From contig NC_052622.1 of assembly GCF_016545825.1 (NCBI RefSeq), positions 48,032,770-48,096,769 of the forward strand: DNA of 64,000 nucleotides, in the 5' to 3' direction. A model generated the notes under the pieces. The model was not told the origin of the DNA, did no database searches, and saw only the letters and a program-made list of their open reading frames with translations. Positions 24,819-37,283 of the stretch are shown here, one piece after another. This DNA comes from Eucalyptus grandis (lineage: Eukaryota > Streptophyta > Magnoliopsida > Myrtales > Myrtaceae). Position numbers and translations under genes: made by a program. Within the stretch, counting starts at the first letter, position 1, and every line of letters begins with the position of its first letter.

Positions 24819-27800
24819 TGTTGACACCTAATATTTTTTAGAAAATAATAAATAAAATAAAACATTTGGGTTTGTGGAGGCAGATTTTTAAAAAAAAATT
24901 GAATAATGAAGCGTTTTTCTTATTGAACACATATCTTAATTTCGAATTTTAAAAAAAAATTCGGTTATGTGATTTTGGAGCCTTTTTACTGTTGGATGGT
25001 TGAGCGAATATATGTAAATCTTCAACAACTTTGAGCGCTTTCACTATAAAATGTGAGGCTTCATAACCGAGCAATGGGGGGCTTCTCTTCATCCTCGTTG
25101 AAAGGGAAAAGAATACAAAAGTGAAAAGAAAAAATAAAAGTCAAAAAGTGAAGGCATCAAGAGAGGTTCTTTTTTAGTTTTTTTGCTGCTAGTTTCGAAG
25201 TCAGCAGGAGGGAGCACTTTTTCTTCCGCTGAAAAGTGCAGCAGAGCACAGTAAAAAGAGAGAGAGACAAGTGAGTGAGACGTGTGAGGGAAAGAGAGAA
25301 AAAGACAGAAGAAAAAAAAGAAGAAGCAAAAACAGAAGCAGAGGAAGAACAAATCGTCTTCTTCGCCGCTGCTACTCGACCTCCCGCATACGCAAGCTCC
25401 TCTGCCGTTATTGTTTGCGTCGGCCACCGATCCCCCCCGCTTGTCACCCGCTCGTCACCCGTCTTAACCCACGCCACCGCACCGACACGTGAAGCGCTCC
25501 GTTGGTCAATACCCTGCACTACTGCTCGTCGCACCACTGCAGCCCGACAGGAGACGTCGCTCCTGATCTGTTCCTCAGCATCTCGTCGCTAGACGATGTC
25601 TTTCACCGGAGCTCCGAACCCTCGAGCCTTTCGCCAGCCGCCTCCGTTCGACATCTGTTGCAATCCCGCCAGATGCCACGTCTCCTCCTCGCCTGCATCC
25701 CACGAGTCTTTGATCCCATTCGCTGCCAGCTCACCGTCTCGGAGTTCCCTCGTCGCTGCCCATGCCGGAGTTTCTTCACCATGCTCGCTGCTGAGGAGCC
25801 GTTCCACCAGCCCGACGAAGCCACCGCCATGCCGACCCGCGACGTCGTAGCTTTCCTTGCCTTGTCCGCGATCCACCCGGAACCAGAAGCCCCCGCACCG
25901 CCTGTGTCCGCCACTGCAATGCCCCAAGCTCCGCCACCTGCTGTCTCCCCTGTTTTGCTGCAGGTCCAGTTGCTACCCGAGCCTTGCCAGAGTTCCGACG
26001 ACCGCCTTACTCCAACCACCACGACCCATCACTGAACCACCGTTGCTGCTCCCATTTTCCAAGCCTTAGGTAGTTTTTTTTTTTTTTTTTTTACTTATTT
26101 CATGTTATGTTAGCTTATTTTTAAGTTTAATTATTTGAATTGTAGTATTGTATGTCAATATTTTAGACCTTGGAGATATTAGGAGTTTTATCCCAAATTA
26201 AGGTAATTATTAATTTGGCCCATAAGACGTCGGGTCATTTTTTTAATTACTTTAATTTTTAGGAATTTTGATAGTATTTCAAACGTTAAATCATTATAGA
26301 GTTAAAACAATTGTTAATTTAATCCGTGAGACAACGTATTATTTTTCGGTTATTTTAATTCTTATCTTCATTCTTTTAAAATAATTACTTGTTTGGAAAG
26401 ATTAAAAAAATCAAAAAAAAAAATCAAAAAGTACATAAAATCTAAATATTGCATTAGAGCATTTAGGTTTAGTAAATTAGGACTATATTTTTAGGGTTAG
26501 TAAATTAGAATTGCATTTATAGGATTATAATTTTTAGATTATACGTTTAGATTAGTGATTTTTGTTAGGCTAATTTTAAATAATGTCGGCATGTCTTGAT
26601 TTTTTTTTTAAGATAACATATAGTTTAAGTTATATTGATTCCTAAAATAAATTAGAATATCATTCACTTTAGTTAGTCTAATTAGTTTTTTTTAAATTTC
26701 GAATTTCAATAAAAAGAATCCAAAAAATATTAGGTACATATTAATTAATTTGCATAATAGGTTTAATTAGAATTTGTTTATTAGTAAAATATTGTCATAT
26801 CTAGAACTTATGTACTTAGGTCCGTACACATTTCATATTAAAGCAACACACCTAGATATTTTTATATTAAGTCAATTTTCAGTTAGTAAAACAAAAAGAG
26901 AAACAAAAAATGTTATGCATGCCATATGAGTTATAGTTTAATTGTTTTTTTTTAATAAAAAGGAAAATGCTAAAAGATTATCATTGCACCATTAAGTTAC
27001 TTTCTTTTCAATAAAAATATTATGTCATTAAAAAAAAAAAAAACTAAAGATCATTTCCTTGGTTAGTTAATAGGTTAATTCATAATTAATCTCATTTCAT
27101 ATCATCATTATTTAGCATGTGTTGCATATATGCATTAAACAATGAATCATCATTAAAGAAAATCATAAAAGAGCATGCATGTAAAAATACCATGTCATGC
27201 ATCCCATATCACGTAGCACATGCATATTTAGGATTATATAAATTAGATTGCATATATATAATGATAAGTTTAAGTCATACTATATGAATTGCATATCGCA
27301 TGACATTAAAATAAATTCATGCATATTAAGTTAAATTAAGATTGCATATAATTAACATTTTTAAAAGAAGAAGAAAAATTAGGTGTCATGTTATTTAGAA
27401 ATCATGTTTAGGACATGCATTTTTATTAGCATTTTTTTATTTGAATGTTATTTTATTGATTGTGTACCCGCATGACCACCATTTGCATGTTAGTAGCTTA
27501 AGTTTAAATTAATCAACATTGCCTGCAAAATATTTTTAAAATTAAAAAAGATACCGAAAATGCGTTAGACTAATCTTGCGTAACCATGTCCCCGAACCTA
27601 CTGAATCTCTGGTTCGCAATGGTAAAGTATTCTCCCATACTTTACTTGGGTTTCTAACCAGCCCTAATTGGTTAGTGGCGGCTCCAAATTGAGTATAATT
27701 GCATGTTTAAATAGATTAATTTCTTAACATCAAGTCGCGATTGGTAGGACTTGGGAGGGTCCATGCCAAGTCTTCGAACTTAGTAATCCATTAGTCTTCT

Positions 27801-27842
27801 TTAGGTAATTCACCTTCAAAAGAATTCGGGAAAGTCGCGACA
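24819..27842 (+). repeat. 5' LTR of the gag-only Tat-like element
   Basis: Near-identical to 34259..37283, with only scattered substitutions and small homopolymer indels by eye. It contains a GC-rich island (about 25350..26060) between AT-rich flanks, followed by a poly-T run. A ctataaaatg box at 25044 is a candidate TATA element. Confidence 0.92.
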
Positions 27843-27845
27843 GCT

Positions 27846-27864
27846 TGGCGACTACGTTGGGGAC
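27846..27864 (+). promoter_or_regulatory. Primer binding site, tRNA-Arg type
   Basis: tggcgactacgttggggac lies three bases (gct) after the LTR end. It matches the site of the minus-strand element (TGGCGACTCCGCTGGGGAC) at all but two or three positions. Confidence 0.75.
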
Positions 27865-28091
27865 GAGTTAAAACTCATAGTGGACATAGGCCTATTCCAT
27901 TTTTTAAAAATATTTTGTTTGGCGGCATGGAAACAAGGTACACTCCTAACCTAAAGTGTTAAATGTTTTTGCAAATGGGAGGTATAAGGGGAGTAGTCTT
28001 TACTAACCCTTGTTTTGCAGGTTGGAGTTAAGGATAAATGGTTGAATTTAAACTATAGAAGTGTTGTTTGCAATTAAACTGTTGTGCATGT

Positions 28092-28988
28092 TGTTGGAGA
28101 AATCTTCTTGAAGTGTTTTGAAGTTGACAAATCATTTCTATTAGTCTAGTCTGAAGGCTTGCAGACTCTGCTATTTAAAGTCTGAAGACCTTGGGACAAC
28201 CAGACTCAAGACTCAAAGTCTATCCTCATTGACAGTCACTAATCCGTTGAAGAAAGGTTATCCAGAACTGTATGTTTCGTTGATGATTTAACCTTGTCAA
28301 CTGGAGAAGATCTAAGACATAATCGGAGTCCTTTGATTGATCGAAGATTGATTCGATATTTGAAGATCCGGTGATTGCCTAAATATTATTGGAAGGTTCT
28401 GCTTATGGAAACCGAGATCCTGATTGTATGGGCGAACAGGATTGATGGGCTATCAACACGTTCCTTTAATAGCTTGAACAATCTTCCTAATTGATTCCGT
28501 CCAACGGGTAAATTGGAGGAATTCCTTTGGTAAGTGCCAACGGGTATGATGGCATAAAGGAGTATATAAGGAAGACTGTCTTAGTTGTTCAAGGTGTGCG
28601 CGATAGAAGAATTCCAAAGTCTGAAGCTCCTTTTTGTTTAGACAAATCCTTTGAGCGAATACTTGTATACGAAAAGAGAGTCTATATTTGTGAGAAATCT
28701 TGAGGAGGTGTGGTAGAACATCTACTTTGTGGAATCAAGGCAAAGCTGTCGTGCCTGTAACCTCTCTCTTGTTCATAGTGGAATCCAGCCAATAGGCTAT
28801 CGGTAAAAAAAAGAGTGGACGTAGGCTTGATATAAGCCGAACCACTATAAACCGCGTGTTAAATTTTCTCTTCTCTCGTCTTACTTTGATTATCGTTTCA
28901 TCCAACTGTCTAGTATTGTGCAATTGCTTGAGAAAAATTCTTTATATACCTATTCACCCCCCTCTAGGTACTTATACTAGCAATATCA
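28092..28988 (+). mobile_element. Nested solo LTR (897 bp) with perfect 5-bp target duplication
   Basis: It starts TGTTGGAGAAATC and ends ACTAGCAATATCA, flanked by catgt at 28087..28091 and 28989..28993. The related minus-strand element shows the uninterrupted site (gtg-catgt-ttta on its own strand near 14825). The end ttcacccccctctaggta is typical of many plant copia LTRs. A tatataagg box lies at 28564. No internal domain remains, so it is the product of LTR-LTR recombination. Confidence 0.92.
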
Positions 28989-28997
28989 CATGTTTTA

Positions 28998-29192
28998 TTG
29001 TTTTTAGCACTACACTATTGTACACACAACCTGCTGCCGGACCTGGGCTACGATAGGATTCTTAGGATGGTGTTGAGAAGGATACTTCCTCTAAAGCGAG
29101 ACTGCTATATAGAGATTGACCTTCTCTTCCCTGAAAGTTCTTCATGGTGTCGAATGTGTTTGTCCATATCCGCGAGACTGCGTGATTATTAG
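28998..29192 (+). other. Short ORF in element leader, shared with the minus-strand relative
   Basis: A 64-codon frame that aligns with 14644..14844 on the minus strand over about 45 residues; after DLLFPE the two reading frames diverge. It lies between the primer site and gag. It may be a leader peptide or simply conserved RNA. Confidence 0.3.
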
Positions 29193-29670
29193 GCATTCCA
29201 TTCGACTGAGCCGGGGTTAGGAGGACTTGACACGTTAATGCGAGACTGCAACGGTCAGCTCATCCTCTTAGCTCCATTTTGTTAAGTCATCTAGATAGAA
29301 ATCGAGCCTCACATTTCATGCGTGTGTCTATGTGATTGCCATCCCTTCCCAGTGAAAGTAAGTTGTTTAAATTCTCACTTCTGCAATTTACTTACTTGCA
29401 ATTTCGTTGGTCCATGACAATAGGTTTCGTTGTCCGTCTTGTTTTATATGCGATGGGGAAAACCGATTTGCAATTCATTTCCACTCCCAAAAGCATATAA
29501 AATTAGATGTTTTGGTTTCTTAGTTCAATGTTTAGAGACCTTGATTTCAATTCAGTGCTTTCAATTTTTAGTTCAATGTTTAGGGATTTGAATTTCAATT
29601 CTTAAGTCATTGTTAGGAAGTTTGGTTCAACGTTTAAATAAATTTTAAATAAAATGAGACGATTAAACCA

Positions 29671-31420
29671 TTGTCATGGGCCATTTTCCTATCTTGTCAT
29701 CGTTTCTTACATTATCTCTTTTACCTAGGTGACAACACGGCTCACCTAAGATCGTCAATTCGTACTCGTTCTAGAGCAACAATGGCTTATAACACTGAAC
29801 AAACACGTGTTGCTGAACAAGCTCGCGTTGCTGCCCTTGAATCGGAGATTAAGCAAGTCCTGAATGTTCTTGAGCGGCTCTCTAAGCAAATCGACTCTCT
29901 CCAAGCAAACACTGCCCCACCAGCTCCGCAAGTTAAAGTGGTGTTGCCACAACATGCTTCCATGGCTAATCCGAGGGATAAAGGCAAGAATACATCCACA
30001 ATTGGGCCATCATCCTTTGATGATGCCTCCAGGGTTAAAATTACTGACGCGCCTCAAATTGTTGTTGATGATGAGGTACAAGTGATACCTTCAACTGTAC
30101 CAAAAACTGAGTAGGAAAAACGCTTGATAAAAATCGAGGAGAAACTTAAGCAGCTACAGGGTTCATTTAGCCAAGACCCAATTGATTTGTCCCATTATGC
30201 AAAAATTAAGATGCCAAAGAAGTTTAAAATGCCAGACTTTGAGAAATATGATGGCACCTCTTGCCCGAAGATCCATCTACAGACTTATGTGGTCGGGATG
30301 ACCCAATATGTTGATAACATCCCACCTGACAGGACCGGCGCTGCAATGGTACATCATGAAAAAGATTAATCTGCTGGAGACTTGGAAGGATTTGATTGAT
30401 GTCTTCTTCAAGCAATATAAGTATAATATTCATGTCACTCCATCTCGAGAAGATTTACTTCGCATTGAGAAGAAGAGGACGGAATCTTTCAAGGCATATG
30501 TCACGAGATGGAGGACCGTAGCTACTCAAATTACTTCGGAGCCGACAAAAAAGAAGCTGATGGATTTGTCCATGAAGACACTCTCGCCTGAATATTGAAA
30601 TCGGATGCTGGGATTGACTACCGAGTCGTTCAATCAGCTAATCCATGTTGGCAAGCGAATTGAAGTAGCATTGCATGATGAATGGGCATCTAATCAAACC
30701 AGCTTGTATAGGAGAATCTCAATCAAGAAGGACAAGGAACCTGTAGTGGAGGTTAATGCAACTTATGTTCAACCACCTCGCCCTACCCCAAACACCCAAC
30801 AGGGAGGACCACGACCTTTCTTTGGCTAGCAGAAAAATTCTTCCAGGCGTCAATTTACGTCACTTCCTAAGCCATTGTCCAAGATCTTGCCAACCCTTCA
30901 GAAGAAAGGATTACTCACTAGGGAGCCTAAGTGACCTAATCCCGAGCGTTTCCCCAACTATGATTCTTCCAAGACATGTGCTTACCATATGGGGGAGGTA
31001 GGGCATTCTGTTGATGATTGCTATATGCTGCAACATAAAATCCAAAATCTTTTGGACGCTAAGGTGGTCTCATTCCGGGATGCACAGCCGAACATCTAGA
31101 ATAACCCACTCTCTGACCACCCAGAAACTATGAATGCCATTTTCAGTTTTGATGCTGAGCCGACCATGTTTCAGATGATGCATGAAGAAGCAAAAGTGAT
31201 GGACACCCTGGGGCAACCAAGTGATAAATTCGATTACTATGTAAAGTATTCGGCTCCTCCTAGCTCCTATTTCAACCCACAGGATATCATCCCAGATGGA
31301 TGTGGTGGCGTAGATGATCTCACACCTCCAAAGATTGAGAACTCTGATGACGCACTCGAAGGAATGACTGAATTGTTTGAAGATAATTTAGTATTTGCCA
31401 TCGACAAAGCTCGAGAGTAG
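29671..31420 (+). pseudogene. Decayed gag gene of the plus-strand Tat-like element
   Basis: Pieces in order: a coiled-coil N-terminal segment (29779..30110: VAALESEIKQVLNVLERL); a stop, then the gag core (30124..30600: KFKMPDFEKYDGTSCPKIHL; frameshift near 30340; ETWKDLIDVFFKQY; RTESFKAYVTRWRTVATQI); a stop at about 30598; then GLTTESFNQLIHVGKRIE; a zinc-knuckle-like CAYHMGEVGHSVDDCYML (about 30978..31031); and an acidic C-terminal frame (31130..31420). This is the usual layout of plant Ty3/gypsy gag up to the zinc motif. At least two in-frame stops and two frame changes make it non-functional. No pol follows. Confidence 0.82.
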
Positions 31421-34258
31421 GAAAATTTTAATTATTTGCACACTCCTCTGCATAGGAGTCTTTATTGCTTTCCATATTTGCATATTTGCATTTTCAATTC
31501 TATGATTTCCCTCATTTCAATAATGTAATTTGCTTTTCATCCAATAAAATACATGGAGATTTCTGTGTTTTAAGGGCATGTTATAGTACACCAAATAGCC
31601 CTGTGATGAAATCCTACCAAAAGAAAACGGCAATGAGCTAATTCTGAAGGCTGGGCTTCTTCATGTTCCCTTGAAAAAAATTTCGAAATAAAATAATTTT
31701 CCAGCATGCATCTAACTTCCCCTGTTTGTTTCTTTTAATTATCTACTTTATGTTTCAGGTGCAGCCCTACGCACATTTAAGGAACCTCTATGAGCTCCCT
31801 TGCAAAGAGGGGCAAGACATGGACACCTAACAGCTTTGACTTTATGATTTGATGTGCAAGAATAGAGCATGGCCTTTTTATCATTTCAGAATGTTTTCAC
31901 ACGATGTGCAATTCACCAATTCCACTTGAAATTTATCAAAATGGATAATTCAGTGAAGGATGTTGAGTTACTTGAACATGCTAAATGATGCTAAATGAGG
32001 CGTGAAAAGCAAGCCTTATCCCATACACAGTCCCTTGTCTATACATTGTGAGGTGAGTATGGAAATGTTTTGTGTTTCAAGGTGGAGTTTTCTTGCAAAA
32101 AATACGACAACTAAAATGACGAGGGGCAGTTCTTTTCTCTACCGGTGAACCTTTGTTTAACCCTTCTTTGAGCCAAAATACTTGAAGAATTTCTTTCATA
32201 CTACCCCTGTCAAGAACCACCCCACATCGGGGCAAATGGAGGTAAGTTGATATTGAAGGAGAGTGAAATGAATTGAAATTTTCTTGCTTTCACTTGCATC
32301 AATCTTCAAGTCATGCTATTACATTGAATTCATGTGGCAATTTAAGTGCCTTAGGATGACGAAGAGCGTTTCTTTCACTATCCTACACACTTAAACCATT
32401 TGCATAGCCCACTTGAGCCTGTGATTTCGTTTTCTTTAAACCCAATTGATGATCATCCCCCACACTGGGGCAAGGCAAGAGGTAGATGAAGACCCTTGAA
32501 GGTTCGAGTGTCATTTAAAGTATACTTGACAAATGCATTGCGCGCAAGGACTGAAATCAAAATAGAACTAAGGGGCATGAAAAAGCAGTGTGCCTGGTAA
32601 AAGCAAGGCCAATGCCTGTGAAAAGAAGAGAGAAATGATTGATGGATTGGGGGGCATAAAAAAAAAAAGCGGTGGGCCTGATCGATGCCCATCATCAAAG
32701 AAAATGATTTAAAAAGAAATAAATGTTGAGAAAAGATCTCCAGTTGAATAATCATTGGCATCAGTGATAAACTCTTGAGCCAATAAAGAAATCTATCAAG
32801 AAGACAATCCGTGGCGAAGGAAACTGGTGGTAATGTCAAGATGATCACCAACTCTTACCCATTACACACATCTTTGAGCCTAACGATCCTTTCGTTTCTC
32901 AAACCCAAGAACCAAGCCTATGTTACGTCCCTTACAAAGTCTCTTCAGATTATGGCACTTGAATTAACATAGGAATTCACATGTTTTGAGCATTGCTCGA
33001 AGAAGTGCGAGCAAGATTATTTCTTTCTCATCTTGCAGGGTTTTTGACTTGTAAACTCGGAGATGATTACATAATTGTTTTTTCAATTGCTTTGACTCAA
33101 AGAATCCTTTTGTTAAGCCATTGACCAAGCCCATATTACAGTACCTATTAAAGACCTCTCAGATTGGTAAGGACGTGCTGATTGCAAGAAAATTCGAACT
33201 CTTGTCGACAAGATGATGATAAGATTGAGTGATATATTCCTGCATCAATGGTCGGGACAAATAACCCCTTCTAAATGAGAGCGAGTGAAAAAGCCTTTTT
33301 CACATAAAAAGTGTCTCGTTTAGCATGTTCAAGAGATTCACAGCTTAGTGAAAATTGTCTTAATAATTTTTCTCGATGGAAGTTTGAAAAAAGCCATCAT
33401 GTATGGACCTTCATTGAATTTTTCCTCAAAGACCAAAAAATTGTCTTTAAAACCCTAAGTTTGTTTAGTCATCTTGGTGCTTGATGGGAATTCCAAGTAC
33501 CCATTTATAAAATGTTTTCAAATGTCTAGTTTGAGTTCCAGATATTTGAACCTTTAAACGCTTGATGTAACTTCCAAGTGTTTGTCTTTTCAAACATCTG
33601 ATGTGACCTCCAGATATTTAGTAAAATATTTTCAAATGTCTAATGTGAACTCCAGATATTTTAACCCTTAAATGCTTGATGTGACTTCCAAGTATTTGTC
33701 CTTCCAAACGTCTGATGTGATTTCCAAATATTTAGTAAATGTTTTCAAATGTCTAGCATGAATTCCAGATATTTGAATCTTTAAATGATTGATGTGACTT
33801 CCAAGTATTTGTCTTTTCAAACATCTGATGTGATTTCCAAGTGCTTGGGATCTGATAAGAGTTCCAGATCTCTAAAGATTTTGAGCCTTTCAATTATCTG
33901 TATAGATTTCCAGATGTTGGTAAGGTCTTATAGGAATCATTTCACACCTAATAATACTTTTCTGAATCTCTAGATAAGTATGATAGGTACGTGTTCTTCT
34001 TTGCATTTGCATTTCATTGGGCGTGGACACATTGAGATCTATGTTCTTGACCAAATCATTGCATTTACATGGCATTATTTATTGCATAACCTTGCTTTTA
34101 TTTGAGTTCATTTCTTTTATAAAAAAAAAGAAGTCATTACAATTAACATTTGCATATGCAATTCATATTCATTTTGCATTCATTCTGCATGATCTAAATT
34201 TAGATGTCATTTATCTTTGAAGGAAACATTTACGAGTTTCCCTTCAAAGAGGGGCGGC
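31421..34258. other. Long non-coding 3' region of the plus-strand Tat-like element
   Basis: No domain is found in any frame. Parts resemble the corresponding stretch of the minus-strand element: the gatcatcccccacactggggcaaggc stretch at 32451 matches the opposite strand of 13160..13190, and the ggggcatgaaaaagcagtg part matches near 13050. It ends in the purine-rich aaagaggggcggc (34246..34258), the probable polypurine tract. Confidence 0.7.
33505..33930. repeat. Tandem repeat, about 113 bp period with about 38-bp subunits
   Basis: ttttcaaatgtct recurs at about 33515, 33629 and 33742. Within each period, three related lines built on cttccaagtatttg, acatctgatgtga and ccagatattt repeat at about 38 bp. 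It sits in the 3' untranslated part of the element, like the minisatellites of the minus-strand relative. Confidence 0.7.
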
Positions 34259-37200
34259 TGTTGACACCTAATATTTTAGAAAATAATAAATAAAATAAAA
34301 CATTTGGGTTTGTAGAGGGAGATTTCAAAAAAAAAATTGAATAATGAGGCGTTTTTCTTATTGAACACATATCTTCATTTCAAAATTTAAAAAAAATTCG
34401 GTTGTGTGATTTTGGAGCCTTTTTACTATTGGATGGTTGAGCGAATATATGTAAATCTTCAACAACTTTGAGCGCTTTCACTATAAAATGCGAGGCTTCA
34501 GAACGAAGCAAGGTGGGGCTTCTCTTCATCTTCGTCGAAAGAGAAAAGAATACAAAAGTAAAAAGAAAAAATAAAAGTCAAAAAGTGAAGGCATCAAGAG
34601 AGGTTCTTTTTGGGTTTTCTTGCTGCTAATTTTGAAGTCAGCAGGAGGGAGCACTTTTTCTTCCGCTGAAAAGTGCAGCAGAGCACAGTAAAAGAGAGAG
34701 AGAGACAGGTGAGTGAGACGTGTGAGGGAAAGAGAGAAAAAGACAAAAGAAAAAAAAAAGAAGAAGCAAAAACAGTGCAGAGGAAGAATAGATCGTCTTC
34801 TTCGCCGCTGCTACTCGACCTCCTAAATACGCAAGCTCCTCTGCCGTTATTGTTTGCGCCGGCCACTGATCGCCCCCACTCGTCACCCGCTCGTCACCCG
34901 TCGTAACCCGCGCCACCGCACCGACACGCGAAGTGCTCCGTTGGTCACTACCCTGCACTACTGCTCGTCGTACCACTGCAGCCCGACAGGAGACGCCACT
35001 CCTGATCTGTTCCTCAGCATCTCGTCGCTGGACGACGTGTTTCACCGGCGCTCCGAACCCTCGAGCCTTTCGCCAACTGCCTCCGTTTGACATCCGTTGC
35101 AGTCCCACCAGATGCCGCGTCTCCTCCTCGCCTGCATCCCGCGAGTCTTCGATCCCATTCGCTGCCAGCTCACCGTCTCGGAGTTCCCTCGCCGCCGCCC
35201 GCGCCGGAGTTTCTTCGTCGTGCTCGCTGCTGAGGAGCCGTTCCACTAGCCCGGCGAAGCCACCGTTGTGCCGACCCGCGACGTCGCAGCTTTCCTTGCC
35301 CTATCCGCGATCCACCCGGAACCAGAAGCCCCCGCACCGCCTGTGTCCGCCGCTGCAACGCCCCAAGCTCCGCCACCTGCTGTCTCCCCTGTTTTGCTGT
35401 AGGTCCGGTTGCTACCCGAGCCTCGCCGAAGTTCCAATGACCGCCTTACTCCAGCCACCACGACCCATCACTGAACCACCGTTGCTGCTCCCATTTTCCA
35501 AGCCTTAGGTAGTTTTTTTTTTTTTTTTTTTTATACTCATTTCATGTTAGGTTAGCTTATTTTTAAGTTTAATTATTTGAATTGTAGTATTGTATGTCAA
35601 TATTTGTAGACCTTGTAGACATTAGGAGTTTTATCCCAAATTAAGGTAATTATTAATTTGGCCCGTAAGACGTCGGGTCATTTTTTTAATTACTTTAATT
35701 TTTAGGAATTTTGATAGTATTTCAATCGTTAAATCATTATAGAGTTAAAATAATTGTTAATTTAATCCGTGAGACAACGTATTATTTTTTCGGTTATTTT
35801 AATTCTTATCTTCATTCTTTTAAAATAATTACTTGTTTGGAAAGATTAAAAAAATCAAAAAAATCAAAAAGTACATAAAATCTAAATATTGCATTAGAGC
35901 ATTTAGGTTTAGTAAATTAGGACTATATTTTTATGGTTAGTAGATTAGAATTACATTTATAGGATTATAATTTTTAGATTATACTTTTAGATGAGTGATT
36001 TTTGTTAGGGCTAATTTTAAATAATGTCGGCATGTCTTGATTTTTTTTTTAAAGATAAGATATAGTTTAAGTTAAATTGATTCCTAAAATAAATTAGATT
36101 ATCATTCACTTTAGTTAGTCTCATTATTTTTTTAATTTCGAATTTCAATAAAAAGAATCCAAAAAATATTAGGTACATATTAATTAATTTGCATAATAGG
36201 TTTAATTAGAATTTGTTTATTAGTAAAATATTGTCATATCTAGAACTTAGGTACTTAGGTCCATACACATTTCATATTAAAGCAACACACCTAGATATTT
36301 TTAGATTAAGTCAATTTTCAGTTAGTAAAACAAAAAGAGAAACAAAAAATGTTATGCATGCCATATGAGTTATAGTTTAATTGTTTCTTTTAATAAAAAG
36401 GAAAATGCTAAAAGATGATCATTGCACCATTAAGTTACTTTCTTTTCAATAAAAAACATTATGTCATTAAAAAAAAAACTAAAGATCATTTCCTTGGTTA
36501 GTTAATAGGTTAATTCATAATTAATCTCATTTCATATCATCATTATTTAGCATGGGTTGCATATATGCATTAAACAATGAATCATCATTTAAAAAAAAAT
36601 CATAAAAGAGCATGCATGTAAAAATACCATGTCATTCATCTCATATCACGTAGCACATGCATATTTAGGATTATATAAATTAGATTGCATATATATAATG
36701 ATAAGTTTAAGTCATACTATATGAATTGCATCTCGCATGTCATTAAACTAAATTCATGCATATTAAGTTAAATTAAGATTGCATATAATTAACATTTTTA
36801 AAAGAAGAAGAAAAATTAGGTGTCATGTCATTTAGAAATCATGTTTAGGACATGCATTTTTATTAGCATTTTTTTTATTTGAATGTTATTTTATTGATTG
36901 TGCACCCTCATGACCACCATTTGCATGTTAGTAGCTTAAGTTTAAATTAATCAACATTGCCTGCAAAATATTTTTAAAATAAAAATAAAATGTACCAAAA
37001 GGGCATTAGACTAATCTAGAGTAACCATGTCCCCAGACTTACTGAATCTCTGATTCGCAATAGTAAAGTATTCTCTCATACTTTACTTGAGTTTCTAACC
37101 AGCCCTAATTGGTTAGTGGCGGCTCCAAATTGTGTATAATTGCATGTTTGAATAGATTAATTTCTTAATATCAAGTCGCGATTGGTAGGACTTGGGAGGG

Positions 37201-37283
37201 TCCGTGCCAAGTCTTCGGACTTAGTAATCCATTAGTCTTCTTTAGGTAATTCACCTTCAAAAGAATTCGGGAAGGTCGCGACA
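34259..37283 (+). repeat. 3' LTR of the gag-only Tat-like element
   Basis: Partner of 24819..27842, one base longer. The GC-rich island is at about 34790..35500. The right end, GTCGCGACA, is followed directly by the duplicated atactc. Confidence 0.92.

Larger units (their letters stand above)
24819..37283 (+). mobile_element. Complete gag-only Tat-like LTR retrotransposon (12,465 bp)
   Basis: Two LTRs of 3024 bp (24819..27842) and 3025 bp (34259..37283) begin TGTTGACACCTAATATTTT and end GTCGCGACA. The host hexamer atactc flanks both ends (24813..24818 and 37284..37289). A tRNA-Arg-type primer site follows the 5' LTR and a purine-rich tract precedes the 3' LTR. The internal region (6416 bp) holds decayed gag (29671..31420), an 897-bp nested solo LTR and a long non-coding 3' part with tandem repeats. 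No protease, reverse transcriptase, RNase H or integrase is visible, so movement would have needed enzymes from another element. It resembles gag-only terminal-repeat retrotransposons of plants (TR-GAG type). Confidence 0.88.

Noticed and set aside
25502..26035. Plus and minus ORFs of 112-177 aa in the GC-rich LTR island
   Set aside because: Overlapping frames on both strands, shifted and different in the partner LTR (34638..35508), no domains; explained by base composition.
27846..27864. Similarity to the 3' end of a tRNA-Arg, as a tRNA gene
   Set aside because: Only the 3' end is matched, on the complementary strand, next to an LTR; this is a primer binding site, and no cloverleaf is present.
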